A stretch of DNA of 64,000 nt from Amycolatopsis sulphurea (GTDB lineage: Bacteria > Actinomycetota > Actinomycetes > Mycobacteriales > Pseudonocardiaceae), in contig NZ_PDJK01000002.1 in NCBI RefSeq assembly GCF_002564045.1, positions 5,394,001 through 5,458,000 on the forward strand, written 5' to 3'. Shown here in pieces: positions 44,040-53,004 of this stretch. Under the pieces are notes generated by a model that saw only the letters and a program-made list of their open reading frames with translations, was not told where the DNA came from and did not search any database. The translations under genes were made by a program, and so were the position numbers. Positions within the stretch are counted from its first letter, which is position 1; the number at the start of each line of letters is the position of its first letter.

Positions 44040-45002
44040 TCAGCCGGGTAGCGGAGTGCGGGCCGGTTCGCCGGCGAGTACTGCCAGCAGGTTGGCCACG
44101 GCGAGGTCGACCATGGCGGCGCGGGTCGCCTCGGTGGCCGAGCCGACGTGGGGGAGAGCCACCAGCCGGGACGCCGCGATCAGGTCCGCTACGTCCTCGC
44201 CGCGCGGCTCCTGTGCGAAGACGTCCAGGCCCGCGGAGTGCAGTGTGCCGTCGCGCAGCGCGGTGAGCAGGGCTGCTTCGTCGACAACACCGCCGCGAGA
44301 GGTGTTGACGAGCGTGGCGGTCGGCTTCATCGCGTGCAGTTCCTTCGTGCCGATGAGGTGGCGGGTCGTGTCCGTCAGCGGCACGTGCAGCGAGACGATG
44401 TCCGATTGGGCCAGCAGGGACTCGAAGCCGACCGGTTCGGCGAGGCCGTCCGCGGGAGCCGAGTACGGGTCGTGGCACAGCACGCGCACGCCGAAGCCGG
44501 TGGCGCGCCGGGCGACGGCGCGGCCGATCTGCCCGTAGCCGACGAGGCCGAGCGTCGTCCCGTGCACGTCTAGGCCCAGGTGGTCGTCCATGCGGAAGGT
44601 GGTCCAGGTGCCGGCGTGCAGCCGGTCCCGGGCGGTACCGAGACGGCGGCGGGCCATGAGGATCAGCGACCACGCGAGGTCGGCGGTGGTTTCCGCGAGC
44701 ACGCCCGGGGTGTGTGTGACGACGACGCCGCGTTCGGCCGCCGCGGTCTGATCCACCGCGTCGAAGCCGGCGCTGGCGAGGCTGACGACCTGCAGTTGCG
44801 GTCCGGCGGCGTCCAGGAGTGCGGCGTCGACGACGTCGTTGCCGAGGCAGAGGATGCCCGCGGCGCCGGTGGCGAGTGCGTGCAGCTGCGCGGGCGTGGG
44901 CTTCTCGTCGGTGGGTCCCCTGACCAGGTCGACATACCCGGCCAGCCGGTCCAGGCCCGCGCCCGGCAGGGTCCCGCGGGTACTCAGCACGCGCTTTCCC
45001 AT
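44040..45002 (-). CDS. D-2-hydroxyacid dehydrogenase
   Basis: A 320-residue NAD(P)-dependent enzyme of the glyoxylate/hydroxypyruvate reductase type. The nucleotide site is LGLVGYGQIGRAVARRATGF. The catalytic residues are in VNTSRGGVVDE (Arg), LDVFAQEPR (Glu) and ALPHVGSAT (His). The ATG at 45002 follows GAGGAG. It is divergent from the long catabolic operon that starts at 45226 and probably belongs to the same pathway. Confidence 0.9.
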   Translation of the reverse strand: MGKRVLSTRGTLPGAGLDRLAGYVDLVRGPTDEKPTPAQLHALATGAAGILCLGNDVVDAALLDAAGPQLQVVSLASAGFDAVDQTAAAERGVVVTHTPGVLAETTADLAWSLILMARRRLGTARDRLHAGTWTTFRMDDHLGLDVHGTTLGLVGYGQIGRAVARRATGFGVRVLCHDPYSAPADGLAEPVGFESLLAQSDIVSLHVPLTDTTRHLIGTKELHAMKPTATLVNTSRGGVVDEAALLTALRDGTLHSAGLDVFAQEPRGEDVADLIAASRLVALPHVGSATEATRAAMVDLAVANLLAVLAGEPARTPLPG

Positions 45003-45225
45003 GGTCTGCTCCTCTTCGTGCGCGGAACCGTGCGCGGGCACGGTATCCGGGCCGGATCGCGGCGGGCCAACAGCGAATCGTGCTGGCGCGATCGGCGTTC
45101 CGGATGACGGGCCGGTGACCGGCGGACATAAGCAGATCCGATCGCTCCAGCGGGAAACGCTGTTTGCCGGGCCGGTCCGCGGCGGCTTAGGTTCGGCCGG
45201 AGACCGCCGAAAGGAGCCGCACACC

Positions 45226-45969
45226 ATGCCCTTCTCCGACTACCGCACTGCCCTGGTCACCGGCGCGTCGACCGGGATCGGCGCCGTGGTCGTCGAGCGG
45301 CTGGCCGCGCGCGGGCTGAAGGTGCACGCGGTGGCCCGCGACGCCGAGCGCCTCGCGGAGCTGGCCGAGGCCACCGGCTGCCGGGCGCACGCGCTCGACC
45401 TCACCGAGACCGGCGCACTCACCGATCTGGTGGCCGGGCTGGAGATCGACGTGCTGGTCAACAACGCCGGGGTGTCGCGCACCGGGAACATCCTGACCGC
45501 CGACGAATTCGCCGTCGACGAGCAGATCGCGGTCAACCTCCGTGCCGTGCTGCACCTGGTGCGGCTGGTCATGCCGGGCATGGTGGCGCGCGACCTCGGG
45601 CACATCGTGAACATCAGTTCCATCGCCGGGGTCTACAACTTCGGCGGCAACACGATCTATCACGCCACCAAATCCGCGGTGCACACCCTTTCGCGGCAAC
45701 TGCGGGTCGACGGTTTCGGCAAGCGCATCCGGGTCACCGAGATCTGCCCCGGCCGGGTCGAAACGGAGATCTTCGGCCGGATCCTCGGCGATCCGGAGAA
45801 GGCCCGGCGCGAGTTGTTCGACGGGTACGAATCGCTCAAACCGGCCGACATCGCCGCCGCGATCGAGTTCGCGATCGAGTCGCCGCGGCACATGAACGTC
45901 GGGCACATCGAGATCCTGCCGACCTTCCAGGTGCCCGGCGGTCTCGAATTCGAGCGGAGGGCGAGCTGA
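45226..45969 (+). CDS. Short-chain dehydrogenase/reductase
   Basis: First gene of the 45.2-52.8 kb operon, 247 residues. The cofactor motif is VTGASTGIGAVVVERLAARG, followed by NNAGVSRTGN; the catalytic triad is in NISSIAGV and YHATKSA. DFA-type members of this size act on hydroxyacids or polyols (YdfG-like); the substrate is unknown. The ATG at 45226 follows AAAGGAG. Confidence 0.88.
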   Translation: MPFSDYRTALVTGASTGIGAVVVERLAARGLKVHAVARDAERLAELAEATGCRAHALDLTETGALTDLVAGLEIDVLVNNAGVSRTGNILTADEFAVDEQIAVNLRAVLHLVRLVMPGMVARDLGHIVNISSIAGVYNFGGNTIYHATKSAVHTLSRQLRVDGFGKRIRVTEICPGRVETEIFGRILGDPEKARRELFDGYESLKPADIAAAIEFAIESPRHMNVGHIEILPTFQVPGGLEFERRAS

Positions 45970-45970
45970 C

Positions 45971-46975
45971 GTGCCCGGCTACCAGGTCGTGATCACCTGT
46001 GGCTACGCCGAACCCGGCGGCAGCACCGTTTTCGGGGACATCGGGCTTTCCCGGCTCACCGAAGCAGGGTTGTCGTGGCGGGTACTCGACGACGCGGTGG
46101 AGGAGCTGCGACCGGAGCAGCTCGACGGCGCGGACGCGGTACTGGTGCTGGGGCACGAGCGTGTCACCGCGGCCTCGATCCCGGCGTCCGGACGGCTGCG
46201 CCATGTCGCGCGGTTCGGCGCCGGGTTCGACGCGGTGGACGTCGACGCCTGCACCCGGCGTGGCGTCGTCGTGACCACGACGCCGGAGGCGGTGCGCGGG
46301 CCGGTCGCCGATTCGGTCGTCGCGCTGCTGTATGCGTTGTCGCACAACCTGGTCATGAAGGATCGGCTGGTTCGTGAGGGCCGCTGGGGCGAGCGTGGCG
46401 CGTGGCAGGGTCCTGGTCTCGAAGGCGCGACGGTGGGCATCGTCGGGTTGGGTGGGATCGGGATGGAGACCGCGCGCCGCGTGCGGGCGCTCGGGTTGCG
46501 CGTGCTCGGGTACAACCGCAGCGACCGCGGCCGGGCCGCGGCGGAGTTGGGCGTGGCGACGCTGCCGCTCGCGGATGTGCTTGGGCAGAGCGACTACGTC
46601 GTGGTCACCGTCGCTGGGAACTCCGGTACCAGGAACCTGATCGGCGAGAAAGAACTCGCCTTGATGCGACCTTCGGCGCGGCTGATCAACGTCGCGCGGG
46701 GGTCCGTGGTCGACGAGGAAGCCCTCATCGCACGGCTGCGTGACGGGAAGCTCGCGGGCGCGGGACTCGACGTGTTCGCCGAGGAGCCGCTGAAACCCGG
46801 CAGCCTACTGACCACTTTGGACACTGTCGTGCTCGCCCCGCACTCCCTCTGCTGGACCGACCGGTTCAGCGCCGCGGTGTCCGCGAGCGCCCTGGACTCG
46901 CTGATCGCGGTCAGCCGCGGGCAGCAGCCGGGCACCGCGCTGAACACCCCGGAAAGCGAAAGGACCACACGATGA
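45971..46975 (+). CDS. D-2-hydroxyacid dehydrogenase (phosphoglycerate-dehydrogenase-like)
   Basis: A 334-residue enzyme starting with GTG one base after the upstream stop. The nucleotide-binding loop is VGIVGLGGIGMETARRVRAL; catalytic positions lie in INVARGSVVDEEAL (Arg), LDVFAEEPL (Glu) and VLAPHSLCW (His). It is the second enzyme of this family at the locus, only distantly similar to that at 44040-45002. It overlaps the next gene by ATGA. Confidence 0.9.
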   Translation: MPGYQVVITCGYAEPGGSTVFGDIGLSRLTEAGLSWRVLDDAVEELRPEQLDGADAVLVLGHERVTAASIPASGRLRHVARFGAGFDAVDVDACTRRGVVVTTTPEAVRGPVADSVVALLYALSHNLVMKDRLVREGRWGERGAWQGPGLEGATVGIVGLGGIGMETARRVRALGLRVLGYNRSDRGRAAAELGVATLPLADVLGQSDYVVVTVAGNSGTRNLIGEKELALMRPSARLINVARGSVVDEEALIARLRDGKLAGAGLDVFAEEPLKPGSLLTTLDTVVLAPHSLCWTDRFSAAVSASALDSLIAVSRGQQPGTALNTPESERTTR

Positions 46976-47721
46976 CAGGCACCGCGATCATCACCGGCGC
47001 GGCGTCGGCACGCGGGATCGGCCGTGCCCTGGCGGAGCGGCTCGCTCCGGCCGGCTGGCACCTCGGGTTGCTCGACCTCGACCCGGCGGTCACGGACGTC
47101 GCGGCGGAGCTGGCCGCCCGGCATGGTGTCTCCGCGCGCGGGGCGACTGCCGACATCGCCGATCCCGAGGCCGTGGACGCGGCGGTGTCGACGTTCGAAA
47201 GCGCGCTGCCGCCGATCACGGCGCTGGTCAACATCGCGGGCGTCAGCTCGCCGGTTTCCTTGCTGGAAGCGGATCTCGCGACGTGGGAGCGGGTGATGCG
47301 GATCAACGCGACCGGTGTGTTCGTGATGTGCAAGCGCATCGTGCCCGGCCTGGTGGAACGCGGCTACGGCCGGGTGGTCAGCCTCGGTTCGACCGCCGCG
47401 CAGAACGGCGGCGGTACCTACAGCAAGTCGACCTACGCGGCGTCCAAGGGCGCGATCGAGGGCTTCAGCCGCGGGCTGGCGCTGGAGGTCGCGCCGAACG
47501 GGGTCACGGTCAACGTGATCGCCCCGGCCACGATCGACACCGACATCATGGGCGGCCGCATCACCGACGAGCGCAAACCCGCCTTCCTGGCGCAGCTGCC
47601 GGTGGGCCGGCTGGGCACTACGCGCGAGGTCGCCGCGCTCGCGGAGTTCCTGATCGGCGAGGACGCGGGCTACATCACCGGCGCGACCTACAACCTCAAC
47701 GGAGGAATCCGCATTGGCTGA
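46972..47721 (+). CDS. Short-chain dehydrogenase/reductase
   Basis: A 249-residue SDR. IITGAASARGIGRALAERLA is the cofactor loop, NIAGVSSP replaces the usual NNAG, and the catalytic residues are in SLGSTAAQNGG and YAASKGA. The C-terminal block IDTDIMGGRITDERK is shared with the SDR at 48714-49493, so the two are paralogues within the operon. Confidence 0.88.
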   Translation: MTGTAIITGAASARGIGRALAERLAPAGWHLGLLDLDPAVTDVAAELAARHGVSARGATADIADPEAVDAAVSTFESALPPITALVNIAGVSSPVSLLEADLATWERVMRINATGVFVMCKRIVPGLVERGYGRVVSLGSTAAQNGGGTYSKSTYAASKGAIEGFSRGLALEVAPNGVTVNVIAPATIDTDIMGGRITDERKPAFLAQLPVGRLGTTREVAALAEFLIGEDAGYITGATYNLNGGIRIG

Positions 47722-48703
47722 GCCCGTGACCGTGCACGAAGAACGGCCGTCGCTGGTCTGTTCCGGCGCCGTCGTGCCGCCGTATCCGCCGGAGGAATGG
47801 CCGATCGCCGCGGCCATGTTGCAGTTCCCGCCGCACCACGCGGACGGCACGCCCGTGGCCGAGCTGAACCCGGTCGAGTGGCGGGCGCAGCTGGAGGCGG
47901 TGGTCGACGCCGGGTTCACGCACCTGGAGCTGTCCACGGCGTGGCTGCCGCTCGGTGATCTCGAACCGGCGCGGGTGAAGGAACTGGCCGCGGTGCTGGA
48001 CGACGCCGGGCTGTCCGTGCCGGGCGTCGGCGTGGTGCGGCAGAGCGTGATCCATCCGGAGCGCGGGGAAGCAAACCTCGCGTTCACCCACCGCACTGTG
48101 GACGCGGCCGCCGAGCTGGGCGCGGACGTCGTTTGCCTTGGCCTGCACGATGTCCTGACTCCGGACCAACGGCGCGTGTTGTGGTTCTGGACCTTGCCGC
48201 AGGACGAGCGCCCGGCAGATCCCGAGGTCTACGCCCTGGCCGTGCGCCGGTTCCGCGAGCTGGGCGAGCATGCGGCGTCGCTCGGGCTGGAGATCTCGCT
48301 GGAGCTGTACGAGAACACCTACCTCGGCAGCGCCGACGAGGCGATCCGCTTCCTGGACGAGATCGGCCACGACGCGGTGGGGCTCAACCCCGACCTCGGG
48401 AACCTGATCCGGCAGCAAGGCCCGGCGGACTCGTGGGAGTACCTCGTCTCGGTCACCGCACCGCACACGAACTATTGGCACGTCAAGAACTATGCCCGCC
48501 TGGAGGACCCGGCGACCGGCACTGTGCTTACGCATCCGACGTCGCTCGAACTCGGTGTCATCGACTATCGGGTGGCGGTGCGGTACGCGATCGTGCACGG
48601 CTTCCGTGGCGCGTTCGTCACCGAGCACTACGGCGGGGACGGGCTGAGCGTGGGCGCCACGAACGCCGCCTACCTCCGCCGGATTCTCCCGCGCACGAGC
48701 TGA
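47714..48703 (+). CDS. Sugar phosphate isomerase/epimerase-like TIM barrel protein
   Basis: A 329-residue protein of the AP-endonuclease-2-like TIM barrel family. EAVVDAGFTHLELSTAWLPL, LGLEISLELYENTYLGSADE, GLNPDLGNLIRQ and YWHVKNYARLED carry the acidic and histidine metal ligands expected of isomerases such as IolE/IolI or hydroxypyruvate isomerase. It starts with TTG at 47714 (GGAGGA 7 bases upstream), overlapping the upstream gene by 8 bases. Confidence 0.82.
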   Translation: MAEPVTVHEERPSLVCSGAVVPPYPPEEWPIAAAMLQFPPHHADGTPVAELNPVEWRAQLEAVVDAGFTHLELSTAWLPLGDLEPARVKELAAVLDDAGLSVPGVGVVRQSVIHPERGEANLAFTHRTVDAAAELGADVVCLGLHDVLTPDQRRVLWFWTLPQDERPADPEVYALAVRRFRELGEHAASLGLEISLELYENTYLGSADEAIRFLDEIGHDAVGLNPDLGNLIRQQGPADSWEYLVSVTAPHTNYWHVKNYARLEDPATGTVLTHPTSLELGVIDYRVAVRYAIVHGFRGAFVTEHYGGDGLSVGATNAAYLRRILPRTS

Positions 48704-48713
48704 CAGGAGCACC

Positions 48714-49493
48714 ATGAGCACGTCTGCCGCCGAATTCCCCCGGGACCGCACCGCGATCGTCACCGGGGCGGCGTCCGAACGCGGGATCGGCCGCGCGATC
48801 GCCGGTTCGCTCGCCGCCCAGGGCTGGTCGGTCGCCGTGTTCGACGTCGACCACGCGGCGAGCGAGGGCCTGGCTGCGCGGCTGCAGGAGGAGTACGGCA
48901 GACCGTGCTTCGGCGCGGGAGTCGACATCCGCGACCGGGACGCCGTGTTCGCCGCTGTGGCGCAGGTCGAGCAGCAGCTGCCGCAGCTGACCGGGCTCGT
49001 GAACAACGCCGGCGTCAGCTCGCCGGTCCCGTTCCTGGAGGTCACCGACGAGGAGTGGCGTCGTGTGATCGAGGTGAACCTGCACGGCACCTTCCACGTC
49101 ACGCAGGCCGCCGCGAGGGTGATGGCGCGGCATCGTGTCGGCCGGATCGTGCACATCTCGTCGACCTCGGCCGAGCGCGGCGGGGGCGTGTACGGCCGGG
49201 CCGCGTACTCGGCGGCGAAGGCGGCGCTGCTCGGCTTCGCCCGCACGCTGGCCCGTGAGCTGGGACCGGTGGGTATCACGGCGAATTCCGTCGCTCCGGG
49301 CTCGATCGACACCGACATCATGGGCGGGCGTCTGTCCGAGGAGCGCAAGGCCGGGTTGATCGAGGATCTGCCGGTCGGGCGGATCGGGACGGTGCACGAC
49401 GTCGCCGCAGTGGTCTCGTTCCTGCTGAGCGAAGCCGCGGGCTACCTGACCGGCGTGACGTACGACGTCAACGGCGGATCGCACATCGCATGA
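48714..49493 (+). CDS. Short-chain dehydrogenase/reductase, paralogue of 46972-47721
   Basis: A 259-residue SDR with VTGAASERGIGRAIAGSLAA, NNAGVSSPVPFLEVTDEEW, HISSTSAERGGGVYG and YSAAKAA. IDTDIMGGRLSEERK matches the paralogue at 46972. It ends in an ATGA overlap with the next SDR. Confidence 0.88.
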   Translation: MSTSAAEFPRDRTAIVTGAASERGIGRAIAGSLAAQGWSVAVFDVDHAASEGLAARLQEEYGRPCFGAGVDIRDRDAVFAAVAQVEQQLPQLTGLVNNAGVSSPVPFLEVTDEEWRRVIEVNLHGTFHVTQAAARVMARHRVGRIVHISSTSAERGGGVYGRAAYSAAKAALLGFARTLARELGPVGITANSVAPGSIDTDIMGGRLSEERKAGLIEDLPVGRIGTVHDVAAVVSFLLSEAAGYLTGVTYDVNGGSHIA

Positions 49494-50257
49494 CCACCGA
49501 GCAGAAGGGCAGCACCGGCATGGCCGCTCCGTTCACCGCCGACCTGACCGGCAAGACCGCAGTGGTGACCGGGGCCAGCTCCGGCATCGGCCGCGCGATC
49601 GCCGAGGAGTACCTGCGCAACGGCGCCACCGTCGTCGGCCTGCACCGCCGGCCGGTCACCACCTTCGGCGGGAAGTACGTGCCGGCGCTGGCCGATCTCA
49701 GTGACCCGGCGCAGGTGCGGGCCGCGGCGGCGGGGGTGCTGCGAGAGCACCGGGTGGACATCCTGGTGAACAACGCCGGGCTCAACCTGCGGCACCCGTT
49801 CGAGGATTTTCCGTTCGAGGACTGGGATCGGGTGCAGCAGCTCAACGTCAGGACCGTGGTCGAGCTGACCCAGCTGTTCGGGCGCCCGATGCTGGAACGC
49901 GGGTCCGGGGTGATCGTGAACCTCGCTTCGATGCTCTCGTTCACCGGTGGGTTCACCGCGTCCGCGTACGCCGCCTCGAAGGGCGCGGTCGCCCAGTTCA
50001 CCAAGTCCGTCGCGAACGAGTGGGCAGGGAGGGGCGTGCGCGTCAACGCGATCGCGCCCGGCTTCATCAGCACGGAGATGAACGTCGCGCTCGTGGCGGA
50101 CGAGACCCGCAATCGCCAGATTCTCGAACGCATCCCCGCGGGCCGGTGGGGATGCGCCGAGGACATCGCCGGGGCCGCGCTCTTCCTCGCCTCGGACGCG
50201 GCGGGCTTCGTGCACGGCACGGTGCTGCCCGTCGACGGCGGCTACCTGGCCCGCTGA
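49490..50257 (+). CDS. Short-chain dehydrogenase/reductase (KduD/gluconate 5-dehydrogenase-like)
   Basis: A 255-residue SDR. FTADLTGKTAVVTGASSGIG and NNAGLNLRHPFEDFPFEDW resemble 2-deoxy-D-gluconate 3-dehydrogenase/KduD enzymes; the catalytic site is LASMLSFTGGFTASAYAASK. The end VHGTVLPVDGGYLAR is typical. An internal ATG at 49520 (MAAPFTADL) is an alternative start. Confidence 0.85.
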   Translation: MTTEQKGSTGMAAPFTADLTGKTAVVTGASSGIGRAIAEEYLRNGATVVGLHRRPVTTFGGKYVPALADLSDPAQVRAAAAGVLREHRVDILVNNAGLNLRHPFEDFPFEDWDRVQQLNVRTVVELTQLFGRPMLERGSGVIVNLASMLSFTGGFTASAYAASKGAVAQFTKSVANEWAGRGVRVNAIAPGFISTEMNVALVADETRNRQILERIPAGRWGCAEDIAGAALFLASDAAGFVHGTVLPVDGGYLAR

Positions 50258-50282
50258 ACTCCTTGCGAAAGAAGGGATTCCT

Positions 50283-51317
50283 GTGAAAGCAGTGGTCGTC
50301 CACGGCGCGAAGGACCTGCGCGTCGACGAGGTGCCCGCCCCGCGTCCGGCGGACGATCGGGTGACGGTGCGGATCGTCTACGGCGGGATCTGCGGTTCCG
50401 ACCTGCACTACGCGGCCGACGGGCAGAACGGCCCGTACCGCGTGCGTGAACCGCTGGTGCTCGGGCACGAAGTGGTCGGTGTCGTCGCCGAATCCGTCGC
50501 GGGCGCGCCGAAGGCGGGGACCCCGGTGGCGATCCACCCGGCGACGCCGTGCGCCCCCGCCGGGGCCGCCGGGCCGACCGGCCTGCACCTGCGGCCGGGA
50601 ACCTATCTCGGCAGTGCCTCGACCGAGCCGCACACGCAGGGCGGTTTCGCGGAGATCCTGGCCGTCCAGCCCGCGCAGCTCCGCCCGTTGCCCGAAGGAC
50701 TGCCGTTGCGACGGGCCGTGCTGGCCGAGCCGTTTTCGGTGGCGCTGCACGGGATTCGGCGACTGGGGGAGCGGGTACGCGGTGCGCGCGCGTTGGTCAG
50801 CGGCGCCGGGCCGATCGGCGCGCTCGCCGTCGCCGCGCTGCGACACGCCGGAGCCGCCGAGATCGTGGCCGCTGACTTGCAGAGTTTCCCGCTGAAGATC
50901 GCGGCCGTGGTCGGTGCCGGGACGACGGTCAACCTGGCCGAAGGTGGCGAGATCGAGGAATCCGCGTTCGACGTCGTGGTCGAGGCAGCGGGCGCGGTCG
51001 CGTCCCTGGGCGCGGCCGTGACCGCCGCGCGGCCCGGCGGCGCGGTGCTGCAGCTGGGGATGCTGCCCAGTGGACCGGTGCCGGTGGCGATGTCGTCGGT
51101 GATCGCCAAGGAGCTGACCGTGTTCGGCTCACAGCGTTTCGACGTCGAGCTGGACGAGGCGATCGCGCTGCTGGCCGTCGACGAGTCGCTGGAAACCGTG
51201 GTGAGCCACGAATTCGCGCTGGACGACGCGGTGGCCGCATTCGCCTGCGCGACCGACTCGTCCCGTTCGTCGAAGACCGTGCTGCGCGTGTCCGCCGATC
51301 CGCAGCGCCAACCGTAG
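50283..51317 (+). CDS. Medium-chain dehydrogenase (L-idonate 5-dehydrogenase-like)
   Basis: A 344-residue zinc-type dehydrogenase. The catalytic zinc ligands are in YGGICGSDLHYAADG and VLGHEVVG, and LGSASTEPHTQGGFAE is the idonate-dehydrogenase-type motif. The Rossmann loop is LVSGAGPIGALAVAALRHAG. The structural-zinc lobe is odd: after HPATPC the expected cysteine cluster is replaced by APAGAAGPTGLHLRPGTY. Out-of-frame reading of this short stretch does not restore it convincingly. Confidence 0.87.
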   Translation: MKAVVVHGAKDLRVDEVPAPRPADDRVTVRIVYGGICGSDLHYAADGQNGPYRVREPLVLGHEVVGVVAESVAGAPKAGTPVAIHPATPCAPAGAAGPTGLHLRPGTYLGSASTEPHTQGGFAEILAVQPAQLRPLPEGLPLRRAVLAEPFSVALHGIRRLGERVRGARALVSGAGPIGALAVAALRHAGAAEIVAADLQSFPLKIAAVVGAGTTVNLAEGGEIEESAFDVVVEAAGAVASLGAAVTAARPGGAVLQLGMLPSGPVPVAMSSVIAKELTVFGSQRFDVELDEAIALLAVDESLETVVSHEFALDDAVAAFACATDSSRSSKTVLRVSADPQRQP

Positions 51318-51326
51318 GGAGCACCG

Positions 51327-52004
51327 ATGATCCACGTACGCACGAAGATCGACCGGCCGTCGCCGGAGGTGGTGGCCGCGCTGGGGGAGTTCTCCGCCGC
51401 CACCATTCACGAGGCGCAGGGCCGCAAGGGCGCGCTTTCGCACCGGTTGAAGCCGGTCGACCCGGCGATGTCGTTCTGCGGACCGGCGTTCACCGTCCAG
51501 GCGCAGGCCGGGGACAACATCATGGTCCAGGTCGGGATCTCCTACGCGCGGCCCGGGGACGTCGTCATCGTCGCCGCTGGGGAGTTCGCACAGGCCGGCG
51601 GGTTCGGGGACGTGCTCGCCACGGCGTGCCGGAGCAAGGGGCTGGCGGCGTTCGTCACCGACTCGGGGGTGCGGGACAGCGCGGACCTGAAAGCGCTCGG
51701 GTTTCCGGTGTTCTCCGGCTCGATCTGCATGGAGGGCACGGTGAAGGAGACCCTGGGGCCGATCAACCGGCCGCTCGCGGTCGGCGGGCAGATCGTGCGG
51801 CCCGGTGACATCCTGCGCGGTGATGCCGACGGCATCGTGGTGGTCGATCCCGCGGAGGCCGAAGACGTCGTCCGCCGCTGCCGGGAGCGGGAGGACCACG
51901 AGGCCGGGGTCCGCGCGGAGCACCGCCGCGGCGAGCGGACCCTGATCGAGGTGCACGGCCTCGTCGAGAAGCTCAAGGCGAAGGGTCTGGTCGTCGAAGA
52001 GTGA
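51327..52004 (+). CDS. RraA-like aldolase/demethylmenaquinone-methyltransferase-fold protein
   Basis: A 225-residue member of the RraA/HMG-aldolase fold. FSAATIHEAQGRKGAL, ARPGDVVIVAAGEF, TDSGVRDSADLKALGFPVFS and PGDILRGDADGIVVVD are the characteristic motifs, including the Arg and Asp that bind substrate and metal in the 4-hydroxy-4-methyl-2-oxoglutarate/4-carboxy-4-hydroxy-2-oxoadipate aldolases. Within a catabolic operon an aldolase role is more likely than RNase E inhibition. Confidence 0.82.
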   Translation: MIHVRTKIDRPSPEVVAALGEFSAATIHEAQGRKGALSHRLKPVDPAMSFCGPAFTVQAQAGDNIMVQVGISYARPGDVVIVAAGEFAQAGGFGDVLATACRSKGLAAFVTDSGVRDSADLKALGFPVFSGSICMEGTVKETLGPINRPLAVGGQIVRPGDILRGDADGIVVVDPAEAEDVVRRCREREDHEAGVRAEHRRGERTLIEVHGLVEKLKAKGLVVEE

Positions 52005-52849
52005 GCACACCGGTGGTGGGGGTGATCGGCCTCGGCCCGATGGGCGCGCCGGTCGCCGGGCACATCGCCCGAGCCGGATTCCCGGTGCGGGTGTGGAACC
52101 GCACTCGTGCGAAGGCCGCGGCGTTCGCCGCCGCCGGCCATCCGGCGGACCTGAGCGCCGAGGTGGTGCTGTCCGCTCTCCCGGACGTCGACCACCTGGA
52201 ACGGATCGCGCCCGACTCGGTGCTCGGCACCTGGGCGAGCCGGGGCACCACGCACCTGGTGGTCCTCAGCACGACGTCCCCGGACAAGGTCCGAGACCTG
52301 GCGGCCCGGCTCACCAGGTTCGGCATCGCGGTCGTCGACGCCCCGATGAGCGGCGGCGACGCCGGGGCGCGGGCGGGCACCCTGAGCCTGATGGTCGGCG
52401 GCGCTGCGGAGGATGTCGCCGTGGTGGAGCCGGTTCTGCGGACCTTTTCGTCCACTGTGGAGCATATGGGGCCGGTCGGCGCGGGCACGGCGGCGAAGCT
52501 GTGCAACCAGATCGTCGTGGCCACAACGCTCGTCGGGCTCGCCGAATCGCTGGACCTGGCGCAGCGCGCCGGGCTGTCCGGGCCACAGCTGGTTCGCGTG
52601 CTCGAAGGCGGTCTGGCGTCGAGCGCGGTGCTGGACGCGAAGGCGGCGAAGATCCTGCACCGCGAGTACAGCCTGGGCGGGAGCACGGACAACCAGGTCA
52701 AGGACCTTCGCTACGCCGTCGCCCTGGCCGATCGCCTCGGCGCCCGGCTGACCCAGACCCGCGAGGCGGCGGCGCTGTTCGAGGAGACCGTCCGAAGTGG
52801 ACTCGGTGGGGCTGATCACTCGGCGGTCTTCGAGACGGTGAGGCTGTGA
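52001..52849 (+). CDS. 3-Hydroxyisobutyrate-dehydrogenase-family oxidoreductase
   Basis: A 282-residue NAD(P)-dependent beta-hydroxyacid dehydrogenase, also resembling tartronate semialdehyde reductase. VIGLGPMGAPVAGHIARAG is the cofactor loop, DAPMSGGDAGARAGTL the substrate loop, and GAGTAAKLCNQIV carries the catalytic lysine. It starts with GTG in a GTGA overlap. The last codons abut a palindrome at 52846, so an element inserted right at its 3' end. Confidence 0.88.
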   Translation: MSTPVVGVIGLGPMGAPVAGHIARAGFPVRVWNRTRAKAAAFAAAGHPADLSAEVVLSALPDVDHLERIAPDSVLGTWASRGTTHLVVLSTTSPDKVRDLAARLTRFGIAVVDAPMSGGDAGARAGTLSLMVGGAAEDVAVVEPVLRTFSSTVEHMGPVGAGTAAKLCNQIVVATTLVGLAESLDLAQRAGLSGPQLVRVLEGGLASSAVLDAKAAKILHREYSLGGSTDNQVKDLRYAVALADRLGARLTQTREAAALFEETVRSGLGGADHSAVFETVRL

Positions 52850-52987
52850 AGGGACCCTTCACGGACTCTGAGTCTGTGAAGGGACCCTTCACGGACCCGA
52901 AACCGGTCCGGCGTACGCCACGAGGTGGTCGCACACACCTCCGCATCGCCCGCTGCCGGGCCCCCGGCCAACTTTGCCGGAACCCTG
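52846..52987. repeat. Palindromic TIR element, copy without left end
   Basis: Palindromes GTGAAGGGACCCTTCAC at 52846-52862 and 52876-52892 flank GGACTCTGAGTC-type spacer DNA. The right arm ends in ACTTTGCCGGAACCCTG at 52987. The left arm is missing, and the first palindrome overlaps the stop codon of the upstream gene. Confidence 0.82.
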
Positions 52988-53004
52988 GACGCTGTCCGAA
53001 GATC

